A stretch of DNA of 64,000 nt from Phycisphaerales bacterium (GTDB taxonomy: Bacteria > Planctomycetota > Phycisphaerae > UBA1845): contig JADZBE010000042.1 of assembly GCA_020852275.1 (NCBI GenBank), positions 62,001-126,000 on the forward strand, in the 5' to 3' direction. Under the pieces are notes generated by a model that was given only the letters and a program-made list of their open reading frames with translations, ran no database searches and was not told the DNA's origin. The translations under genes were made by a program, and so were the position numbers. The number at the start of each line of letters is the position of its first letter. Within the stretch, counting starts at the first letter, position 1. Below are positions 53,676 through 60,738 of the stretch, one piece after another.

Positions 53676-54593
53676 GTGGGGTTGTTGGATCGTTTCAAGC
53701 AGGGGCTGAGCAAGACGCGGGAGAAGCTCGCCGGCGGGTTTCGCGCCGTGCTGCGCATCGGGCAGAAGATCGACCAGGCCACCCTCACGCGCCTCGAAGA
53801 GCAGATGCTGCTGGCGGATTTCGGTCCGGGCACGACGAAAACGTTGATCCAGCTCGCCACCGACGGCTGGAAACGCGGCGAGATCAAGGAGGAGCAGGAG
53901 GTCATCGACTACCTCAAGGGGCAGATCGTGGCCAAGTGGCCCGAAACGGACCGGCGCCTGAAGCAGGCGCCGTCGGGCCCGACCGTGATCCTCATGACGG
54001 GCATCAACGGCTCGGGCAAGACGACCAGCGTCGCCAAGCTGGCGCAGTGGCTGACCGGGCAGGGCAAGAAAGTCATCCTCGGCGCGTGCGACACCTACCG
54101 CGCGGCCGCGGTCGAGCAGTTGTCCATCTGGGCGCAGCGCACGGGCGTGCAGATCGTCAAGCACGACCAGGGGGCGGACCCCGGCGCCGTGGCGTTTGAC
54201 GCCTGCGACGCCGCGCTGTCGCGCAGCGCGGACGTGCTGCTGATCGACACCGCGGGGCGGCTGCACACGCAGGACCACCTGATGCGCGAGCTGGGCAAGA
54301 TCCAGCGCGTCATCGAGCGGAAAATCCCCGGCGCGCCGCATGAAGTCCTCATCGTCCTCGACGCCACCATAGGGCAGAACGCCGTCCAGCAGGCAAAGAT
54401 GTTCTCCGAGCACGTGCGCATCACCGGCATCTTCCTCGCCAAGCTCGACGGCAGCGCCAAGGGCGGCATCGTCGTGGGCATCAAGGACCTGCTCGATGTT
54501 CCCGTGAAGTTCGTCGGTCTCGGTGAGAAGCCCACGGATGTCGAACCCTTCGAGCCGGCCACGTTTGTGGAGGCGCTGTTCGCGGCGGGATAA
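53676..54593 (+). CDS. ftsY: Signal recognition particle receptor FtsY
   Basis: The 305-residue NG-domain GTPase starts at GTG 53676 ([21 protein letters not shown]). The G1 loop is [16 protein letters not shown] (about residues 108-123). [32 protein letters not shown] and [18 protein letters not shown] follow, the last with Ala for the usual Thr before KLDG. The N-terminal acidic A domain of E. coli FtsY is missing, as in many bacteria. It receives ribosome-SRP complexes at the membrane. Confidence 0.96.
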   Translation: MGLLDRFKQGLSKTREKLAGGFRAVLRIGQKIDQATLTRLEEQMLLADFGPGTTKTLIQLATDGWKRGEIKEEQEVIDYLKGQIVAKWPETDRRLKQAPSGPTVILMTGINGSGKTTSVAKLAQWLTGQGKKVILGACDTYRAAAVEQLSIWAQRTGVQIVKHDQGADPGAVAFDACDAALSRSADVLLIDTAGRLHTQDHLMRELGKIQRVIERKIPGAPHEVLIVLDATIGQNAVQQAKMFSEHVRITGIFLAKLDGSAKGGIVVGIKDLLDVPVKFVGLGEKPTDVEPFEPATFVEALFAAG

Positions 54594-54778
54594 AACATGA
54601 CGAAGCTCCGCCGGTCAGGAAGCGGTTCCGCGCGTAGGACCGAGCCACGCCTGTCAGGAAGGGTCGCCAGCGGCGCCGTGGGACATGCGCTCCCTTACGG
54701 TCGCGGCTCGGTCCTACGCGCGCAACGGCGCGTTGGACGGACGCGTCGAACCAGGGGAATGCGGAGACGTGCAACCCG
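54594..54778. repeat. Gap with CGGCTCGGTCCTAC / GTAGGACCGAGCC inverted repeat
   Basis: GCGCGTAGGACCGAGCC near 54635 and GGCTCGGTCCTACGCGC near 54707 are inverted copies about 55 bp apart, capable of a 17-bp stem. A TCAGGAAGCGG/TCAGGAAGGG element is repeated in between. It lies after ftsY and could end its transcript. Confidence 0.6.
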
Positions 54779-55303
54779 ATGAGCACCGTGCAGTTCAGAC
54801 ATTCAACCTCGGATGCGAAGCTCGAAGTCCGCGTCGAGCAAGGGGCCAGCGCGGGGGCGTACCAGGTCCACCTCAACACCGGTGCCTCGCACGAGGTCGA
54901 GCTGCACGCCCGCGGTCCGGGCGAGGGCTGGCTCCACCTCCACGGGCGCGTCGTGCCCTACTACGTCGTGCATCGCCCCTCGGAGGTGGAGGTCTGGATC
55001 GACGGTCGCCGGCATGTGCTGGAGAAAGTTCTGGCAGGCACGCGCCGCGGAGCCGGACATGCCGCGGCGTCCCCCGACATTAAGGCGCCCATGCCCGGAA
55101 CCGTGCTTAAACTCCTCGTCAGCCCGGGCGACGACGTGAAGCAGCATCAACCGCTGGTCATCATGGAATCCATGAAGATGGAGCTGACGCTTTCGGCCAA
55201 CGGCGAGGGTCGGGTGGCGGAAGTCCGCTGCCGCGAGGGCGAACTCGTGCCCATGGGCGAGATTCTGGTACGATTCGAGGAGAGTGCGACCGAAGCCGTC
55301 TGA
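54779..55303 (+). CDS. Biotin carboxyl carrier/biotinyl-binding protein
   Basis: This 174-residue protein has a C-terminal biotinyl domain, APMPGTVLKLLVSPGDDVKQ, and the biotinylation site MESMKMELTL (Lys about residue 136). The N-terminal ~90 residues form a beta-rich domain without a clear name. The layout resembles the carrier of propionyl-, methylcrotonyl- or oxaloacetate-type carboxylases more than fatty-acid AccB, which has a Pro/Ala hinge. No carboxylase subunits are encoded here. HMG-CoA lyase follows 247 bp on, which favours a leucine-degradation role. Confidence 0.87.
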   Translation: MSTVQFRHSTSDAKLEVRVEQGASAGAYQVHLNTGASHEVELHARGPGEGWLHLHGRVVPYYVVHRPSEVEVWIDGRRHVLEKVLAGTRRGAGHAAASPDIKAPMPGTVLKLLVSPGDDVKQHQPLVIMESMKMELTLSANGEGRVAEVRCREGELVPMGEILVRFEESATEAV

Positions 55304-55350
55304 GCCGGCGGAGGCGCCCGGCACAACAGCGCGCATGGACAGCCGGGACA

Positions 55351-55380
55351 GGTCATTCCCGCGCAGGCGGGAATCCAGCC
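55351..55380. repeat. ATTCCCGCG palindrome before HMG-CoA lyase
   Basis: One copy of the dispersed palindrome lies here, followed at about 55430-55458 by the related CTCCCGCTTGGGCGGGGGTG element. The same pair of elements occurs in the same order after 6303. Confidence 0.8.
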
Positions 55381-55550
55381 GGTCGGTCGCCAAGAGGCAT
55401 GGAACCGGCGATTTTCATGGGACGCTCGGACTCCCGCTTGGGCGGGGGTGACGACGCGAATGGCCAGAACCCGGTTTTGCTGCAGCCTGACAAGGTGGAT
55501 GTCCCGCCGCGGCGTCAGCGGCACGGCACTTGCTCCAGAATCCGTAAGTT

Positions 55551-56468
55551 ATGAGATTCGACATTCCATCCCGTGTCACCGTCGTTGAGGTCGGCCCGCG
55601 CGACGGGTTGCAGAATGAGAAAATCCCCGTCCCGACCGCGGACAAGGCCGCGTTCATTACCGCGCTCGCCGACGCGGGGTTGACGCAGATCGAGACCTCC
55701 TCCTTCGTGCATCCCCAAGCCGTGCCGCAGCTTGCAGATGCCGCTGAAGTGCTCGCCTCCCTGCCCGCGCGCCCGGGCGTGACTTACTCCGCGCTGGTTC
55801 CGAATACGAAAGGCTACGAGCGCGCCAAGGAGGCGGGGATTAAGCGGATCGCGGTGTTCACCGCCGCGTCCGAGACGTTCGCCAAGCGCAACATCAACAT
55901 GACGGTGGCCGAGTCGCTGGAGGCGTTTGCGCCGGTGGTGCGTGCGGCGCGTGCAGACGGCGTCAGCGTGCGCGGCTATCTCTCGACGTGCTTCGTGTGC
56001 CCGTTCGAGGGCGACATCAACAAGCGCCGCGTGCTCGAAGTTGCACAGGCGTTGCTCGACCTCGGCGTGCAGGAAGTGGCCATCAGCGACACGATCGGGG
56101 CGGCCGTGCCGAGCGACGTGGTGGAGACGGTCGGCTTCCTGCTTCAGTCGATCCCACGGGAGCGGATCGCCCTGCACTTTCATGACACCTACGGCACGGC
56201 GCTGGCGAACGTGGCGATCGGGCTTCAACTGGGCATCACGACGTTCGATGCCTCGGCGGGCGGATTGGGCGGTTGCCCGTTCGCGCCGGGCGCGGCGGGC
56301 AACCTCGCCACCGAGGACCTCGTGTACATGCTGGACCGCATGGGCATCCACACGGGCGTCAACGTCGCCAAGGTGACGGCGGCGGCGGAGCGCATGCAGT
56401 CGCTGCTGGGAAGACGCCTGCCCAGCCGCCAGTTGCAACGCCTGCACCGCGTGGCTGAGTCCACATAG
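55551..56468 (+). CDS. mvaB: Hydroxymethylglutaryl-CoA lyase
   Basis: The 305-residue TIM-barrel enzyme starts MRFDIPSRVTVVEVGPRDGLQNE, with the metal and catalytic motif VEVGPRDGLQNE. ISDTIGAAVPSDV and FHDTYGTALAN supply further metal-site residues, and GGLGGCPFAPGAAGNLATED carries the catalytic Cys loop, which separates it from isopropylmalate and homocitrate synthases. It cleaves HMG-CoA to acetoacetate and acetyl-CoA, the last step of leucine breakdown. Confidence 0.94.
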   Translation: MRFDIPSRVTVVEVGPRDGLQNEKIPVPTADKAAFITALADAGLTQIETSSFVHPQAVPQLADAAEVLASLPARPGVTYSALVPNTKGYERAKEAGIKRIAVFTAASETFAKRNINMTVAESLEAFAPVVRAARADGVSVRGYLSTCFVCPFEGDINKRRVLEVAQALLDLGVQEVAISDTIGAAVPSDVVETVGFLLQSIPRERIALHFHDTYGTALANVAIGLQLGITTFDASAGGLGGCPFAPGAAGNLATEDLVYMLDRMGIHTGVNVAKVTAAAERMQSLLGRRLPSRQLQRLHRVAEST

Positions 56469-56850
56469 GGCCGGATCCCGGGCCATCGGGTTCCGCGACC
56501 GGCCGGGCGCGCGGCATGCTTACACCCCCGGCGTACCACGGATTCGCAACAGCGGATGCGTGACTCGCGCGGCTTCCAGCACATGTGCGTCGCCGGGTCT
56601 ACTGTTGAACAATAACGTGCGTGGATCGCCATGCCGCGTGGACCCTCACCTGCGTGAGGGGTTCTGATCGCTGCATTCGGCATTCGGCATTCAGCATTCG
56701 GCATTCAGTATTCGACACCGCGCTCGCCCTCGCTGGCGCTACGAGTTCTGATTTCGGCGTTTCGCGCGGGGTTGTCATTCGCGCGAGGTTGTCACTCACG
56801 CGCTGCAGGGTATGCTTGCGATCGTCCCATGATGAAAGGTGGACCAAGAC
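56469..56850. repeat. Gap with CATTCGG/CATTCAG heptanucleotide array
   Basis: These 382 bp hold no gene. Near 56674-56720 is an array of CATTCGG, CATTCAG and CATTCAGT units of period 7. GCGCGAGGTTGTCACTC is found near 56785. Confidence 0.65.
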
Positions 56851-58464
56851 ATGCCCTTCCTGCGATTTGTGGACGGCGGCGGACAGGAGCGGACCTTGGA
56901 GCTGACGGCGGAGGCGGCCACGATCGGCCGCTCGCCGACGTGCCAGGTGGTGCTCGACCATGAGCTGATCTCCCGCGAGCACGCGCGCATCCAGCGCCTC
57001 GACGGCGGGCGCTTCGCCCTGCGCGACCTCGGCAGCCGCAACAAGACCTTCGTCAACGGGCAGGCCATCACCGAGGTCACGCTCGTTCCCGGCGACATGC
57101 TCCGCGTCGGCGAATTCGTCCTCGAGTACATCGACGAGAAATCGCGCCCGCAGGCCGGCGAGCTGGACTTCCTCACCCCCGACCGCACGGAGCCGGGCGA
57201 CTGCGAGTGGCTCAAGGCCAAGTCGCCGTTGTCGCTCTCCGCGCAGCAGATCGAGCAGCTCGCGCAGCTCGGGGCGGTGACGCGCATCGCCCATCGCCCG
57301 GAGGACATCGCCGACCAGGCGCTCGCGCAGCTCATGCTCGACGTCGCCGCGGAGCGCGGCTTCATCGCCCTGCGCGGCGAGGGCAAGCGCGACCTCAAGC
57401 TCGTCACCCAGCGCGGGCTTCGCCGCGCCGCCGGCGGCTCGCTCATCCCCGTCAGCCAGTCCTTCGTTTACGCAGGCATCCTTCAGCATGTGGCCGGGCG
57501 ATATCCGGAAAGCAGCAGCAACATCGATCTCGACTGCGGCTACGCTTCGACGGCGGTGGCCGCGCCGCTGACCTTCAACGGCGAAGTCGTCGGGGTCGTT
57601 TACGTGGACCGCCCCGCCGACAAGAAACGGGTCTTCACGCCCGCCTCACTCCTGTACGTCGCGGCGGCAGGGGCGCACATCGGTTCCCTGATGGGCCATG
57701 CTGCTCGGCGACTCGCACAGACGGCCGCACGAGAGGAAGCTGCATGGGTGGCGACGCTGCGCCGGCTGCAGACGAGCCTGTTGCACGAGCTGAAGGGCAA
57801 CGACGTTTTCGCCTGCTCCGTGTCGCGGCTGCCCGGTCGCTGCCGCGGCGGCGACCTCTGCGACTTTCACGTCATCGACGAGCACCGCGCCTACGCCCTC
57901 ATGCTCGACGGCGGCGGATCGGGCATCCTGGGTTTGGCGCAGGCGGCGGCGATCCGCGCGGCCGTTCGCACCAGCATGGGCGCGAATGAGGAATTCCTGC
58001 TCGATCCAGCGCCGGTGATGGACGCGGTCAATCGCCTGCTCGCCGCCGCGCACGAGCGGCAGGGCGTCACGTGCGCCTACGTGGGGCTGGACATCACAAC
58101 CGGACGCCTGGCGTACATCAACGCGGGAGGCATGGCCCCGCTGCTCGCCGCCGCGCCGGGCCGGCTCATCACGCTTGAGCAGTCCTCGCTCGTGCTGGGC
58201 GCGGACGCGAACTACAGTTACGAAGTGACGGTCATCGACCTGCCCGAGACGTTCCGCCTCATCTGCTCCAGCGACGGCGTGACCGAGGCGGCGCTCACCG
58301 GCGAGGCCTTCGGCGACCAGCGCCTGCACGACCTGCTCATGACGCAGGAGGCCTTCTCCGACGGCGAAAACGTCACCGCCCGCATCCTCGACGGCGTCCG
58401 CGCCCACCTCGGCGGCAGCAACGGCGACGACGACGCCACCGTGCTGGCCATCGCGCGGAAGTGA
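56851..58464 (+). CDS. FHA-GAF-PP2C (SpoIIE-type) serine phosphatase
   Basis: The 537 residues combine three domains. An FHA domain (residues ~20-90) has GRSPTCQVVLD, SREHA and NKTFVNGQ, which bind phosphothreonine. A GAF-like domain follows (residues ~125-290, ERGFIAL, STAVAAPLTF, GVVYVDRPAD). The C-terminal PP2C/SpoIIE domain has GGDLCDFHVIDEHRAYALML, LICSSDGVTEA and DDDATVLAIAR, retaining the metal-binding Asp residues. AAAGGTGG lies 8 nt before ATG 56851, which decides the start over GTG 56839. It probably dephosphorylates a partner such as an anti-sigma antagonist in response to a bound signal. No partner is encoded nearby. Confidence 0.9.
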   Translation: MPFLRFVDGGGQERTLELTAEAATIGRSPTCQVVLDHELISREHARIQRLDGGRFALRDLGSRNKTFVNGQAITEVTLVPGDMLRVGEFVLEYIDEKSRPQAGELDFLTPDRTEPGDCEWLKAKSPLSLSAQQIEQLAQLGAVTRIAHRPEDIADQALAQLMLDVAAERGFIALRGEGKRDLKLVTQRGLRRAAGGSLIPVSQSFVYAGILQHVAGRYPESSSNIDLDCGYASTAVAAPLTFNGEVVGVVYVDRPADKKRVFTPASLLYVAAAGAHIGSLMGHAARRLAQTAAREEAAWVATLRRLQTSLLHELKGNDVFACSVSRLPGRCRGGDLCDFHVIDEHRAYALMLDGGGSGILGLAQAAAIRAAVRTSMGANEEFLLDPAPVMDAVNRLLAAAHERQGVTCAYVGLDITTGRLAYINAGGMAPLLAAAPGRLITLEQSSLVLGADANYSYEVTVIDLPETFRLICSSDGVTEAALTGEAFGDQRLHDLLMTQEAFSDGENVTARILDGVRAHLGGSNGDDDATVLAIARK

Positions 58465-58946
58465 CGATCGTCGCGCGCAATCGGTTATCCCCCGGAGGAT
58501 GTGGCGATCGAACCGTCCCCGCCCTCGCGCGTCACCCCGCGACCGGACACAGGCCGGGCCGTGGACGTGACGAACCGGCGGCTGAGCATGCCGACCCAAG
58601 GCGCGAGCTCCGTGCGTCCGCGCCCCCTGTATTCAGGCTAGCTCGCGCCAGGCGGGTCGTGAAGCAGGAAGGCTTCACTTGGAGTGCCACAACCGTGGCA
58701 CTTAGACACTATTGTACAACTGAGCCGCGACCGTCAGGGAGCGAGGGTTTCCCCCGAATCCGCGGGTTCTGCAACAGTGTGTTAAAGCCGGCACGCCGGG
58801 CTTGTTTCGGTCGGGGCGGCAAAGTCCCGCTCGCTGGAACGCCGGAATGGGCGCCTCTCAGTCCGCATGACAGCGCGCCGCGGGACTTCCGGGATACGCA
58901 CGGGCGGCGTCCCGGTCGGCGCGAAGCCGCGCCTCACCGACGCGGG
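58465..58946. other. Non-coding gap with hairpin and a dispersed repeat
   Basis: The 482 bp contain a perfect hairpin at about 58683-58702 (AGTGCCAC/GTGGCACT around AACC) that may terminate the phosphatase gene. GAGCCGCGACCGTCAGGGAG is found at 58722-58741, a repeat that recurs at 63511-63530 and that I associate with Planctomycetes genomes. No gene is seen. Confidence 0.6.
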
Positions 58947-59348
58947 TCAGGCGCCGCTCGTTTCAGAGCACCGCACGTTCGCGGTCAGCCACGCCTCGAT
59001 CCGATCCACGGACCATGTCTCGTTCTCGGCGGAGAGGCACATGTGGATGACCTGGTCGGGGCGCGCGATGATCGACCCCAGGTCGTTCGCGTTCAGGAAC
59101 CAGCCAAGGGTCGTGAAAGCCGTGCGCTTGTTGCCTTGCGCGAACCCGTAATTCATCAACACGCCTTGGAACAAGTACGCCGCCTGGCGCAGACCGCAGG
59201 CCTGCTCGTACTGAGACGCCTGCCGGGGCCGCGCCAAGGCGGACTGGAGCAGCCCCTCGTTGAGGACGCCGTAGTAGGTCTCGTGCATGATGTCGCGCAT
59301 GAGATGCACGTGCAGAGCGAGGAGCGTTGGGCAATCGAGATAGGTCAT
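58947..59348 (-). CDS. Doc/Fic-family toxin with altered active site
   Basis: The 133-residue protein starts MTYLDCPTLLALHVHLM and has the Doc pattern: ETYYGVLNEGLLQSALARP, QAAYLFQGVLM and a C-terminal helix. The Fic loop reads YGFAQGNKRT (residues 67-76), whereas active Doc/Fic proteins have His-x-Phe and Asp/Glu before GNKR. Here the His position is Tyr and the acidic residue is Gln. It lies 6 nt after the antitoxin gene. Doc toxins phosphorylate EF-Tu, but this one may be inactive or have other chemistry. Confidence 0.83.
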   Translation of the reverse strand: MTYLDCPTLLALHVHLMRDIMHETYYGVLNEGLLQSALARPRQASQYEQACGLRQAAYLFQGVLMNYGFAQGNKRTAFTTLGWFLNANDLGSIIARPDQVIHMCLSAENETWSVDRIEAWLTANVRCSETSGA

Positions 59349-59354
59349 CTCGAG

Positions 59355-59588
59355 CTACTCAGCCAGCGCCTTAAAGACCTGCTCGTGCTTGCGGTAGAAC
59401 TCGTCGAGCCAAGCCTTGTCCGCGGGTGGAAGGGTGGGAATCATCTGGACCGGGCGAATCGAGATGCAGCCGTTTTCGACGCTGACATCCGCGAAGGCGC
59501 CAACGGATAGACCGACGGCCTCGGTGACCTCCCGCGGCAGAACGATGGCCTGGCTGTTTCCGTATTTGACGATCTTCTTCACCATCAT
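59355..59588 (-). CDS. AbrB/MazE-family antitoxin
   Basis: This protein of about 77 residues starts MMVKKIVKYGNSQAIVLPRE, the swapped-hairpin AbrB DNA-binding motif with KYGNSQAIVLPRE, followed by VSVENGCISIRPV. The C-terminal ~30 residues (PPADKAWLDEFYRKHEQVF) are probably the toxin-binding tail. The extended frame to 59612 lacks a reason to be translated. It lies directly upstream of the Doc-type toxin and its promoter region contains a duplicated 25-bp element, so autoregulation is likely. Confidence 0.87.
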   Translation of the reverse strand: MMVKKIVKYGNSQAIVLPREVTEAVGLSVGAFADVSVENGCISIRPVQMIPTLPPADKAWLDEFYRKHEQVFKALAE

Positions 59589-59621
59589 CCGCAACCCTGT
59601 ATCCAGAAACACCTTGCCCTA

Positions 59622-59681
59622 ACAGTTTGACTGTATTACTGTATCGACAGTTTGACTGTATTACTGTATCGACAGTTTGAC
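59622..59681. promoter_or_regulatory. Direct repeats, probable operator of the antitoxin-toxin operon
   Basis: Two perfect 25-bp copies of ACAGTTTGACTGTATTACTG extended by TATCG occupy 59622-59646 and 59647-59671; a third copy begins at 59672 and continues for 10 nt. Each contains an ACAGT-TTG-ACTGT inverted repeat. The array lies about 35 bp upstream of the antitoxin start and also before the divergent GIY-YIG gene. It is most simply an AbrB/Doc operator. Confidence 0.75.
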
Positions 59682-59784
59682 GGTGAGTCAAGCCGTCTGG
59701 ATTGCCAGGCGAAGGCGGCGATTGCCCGCAGCAGGTGAATGCCGACGAATCGCCCCATAACTATGACGAGGAGGCTCAGGTGCG

Positions 59785-60522
59785 ATGGCCAGATTCTCAG
59801 GAACACTCGCCCGGAAACTGCGATATTACGTTTACCTGTACGTCGATCCGCGCGACAACACACCGTTCTACGTGGGCAAGGGGCGCGGGAATCGTTGTTA
59901 CGCGCACTCCGAAGGTCATGCGCACGCGGCTACGCAGCAACGTCTGGTTGAACCTCGCAAATTGGGCCTGCAGCCACGAATTGAATTCCTTCGGCATGGG
60001 CTTGAAGAAAGCGAAGCGCTCATCGTGGAAGCCGCGGCGATCGACTTGCTCGGCTTGGAGTCATTGAGCAACCGGGTGCGGGGTCATGGGATCCGGCAGG
60101 GGGGGCGGGCGAGCGTCGATTCGGTCGCGGCGATCCTTAGCGAAAAGCAAGCGAAGATCCGTGAACCCGCGATGCTCATCAACATCCGTCGCGCCTTCCG
60201 GCATGACATGAGCCTTCAGGAGATCTACGACGCGACCCGTGCGGCCTGGAAAGTCGGTTGGAAACGCGACCGAGCGCGATATGCCTTAAGCGTCTTCGGC
60301 GGCATCGTGCGCGAGGTGTTCGAGATCGCTCACTGGCTTCCGGCCGGCAGCACCATGCGCGCCCACGACAAGGACGGGCGGCCCCGTCTACCGCGCGACC
60401 GCTGGGAGTTCGTCGGCCGCGCCGCTGATGAACTGCTTCGGAAACGCTACGTAAACCACTCGGTGCGGCACTCCCTCCCCCAAGGCGCGCAGAACCCGAT
60501 CATGTACGTGAACTGCGACTGA
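59785..60522 (+). CDS. GIY-YIG nuclease family protein (LEM-3-like)
   Basis: The 245 residues start MARFSGTLARKLRYYVYLYV. The GIY-YIG nuclease module lies at residues ~14-95, with VYLYVDPRDNTPFYVGKG as the two strand motifs and RGNRCYAH carrying the conserved Arg. A Glu in SEALIVEAAAIDLLG is the likely metal ligand. This layout matches LEM-3-like and phage-defence associated GIY-YIG proteins. The C-terminal ~140 residues are uncharacterised. GAGGAGG lies 10 nt before ATG 59785. It is divergent from the toxin-antitoxin pair and may be a mobile or defence gene. Confidence 0.82.
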   Translation: MARFSGTLARKLRYYVYLYVDPRDNTPFYVGKGRGNRCYAHSEGHAHAATQQRLVEPRKLGLQPRIEFLRHGLEESEALIVEAAAIDLLGLESLSNRVRGHGIRQGGRASVDSVAAILSEKQAKIREPAMLINIRRAFRHDMSLQEIYDATRAAWKVGWKRDRARYALSVFGGIVREVFEIAHWLPAGSTMRAHDKDGRPRLPRDRWEFVGRAADELLRKRYVNHSVRHSLPQGAQNPIMYVNCD

Positions 60523-60635
60523 GGCCCGGTACCCGGCGGAATTTGAAGGCGGTTCGGGCCGCCGCAGGAGCATTCCACCGCTGTCTGACCCAGTTTCCCG
60601 GCCGCGCGCCAGCCGCAGGCACCCTACCATCAAAC

Positions 60636-60665
60636 CGGCCGCGTGATCGGAGGATCACGCGGCCG
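60636..60665. terminator. Bidirectional terminator between GIY-YIG gene and hppA
   Basis: A perfect hairpin with 13-bp arms (CGGCCGCGTGATC and GATCACGCGGCCG) and a GGAG loop sits between the stops of two convergent genes. It lacks a long T tract on either side. Position and stability still favour a shared terminator. Confidence 0.75.
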
Positions 60666-60738
60666 TTGGGATCTGTTGCGATTATGACGTTACGTCACCC
60701 ACGACGCTGCGCCCGCGCGCGTCGTCGTGCAGGCGATC

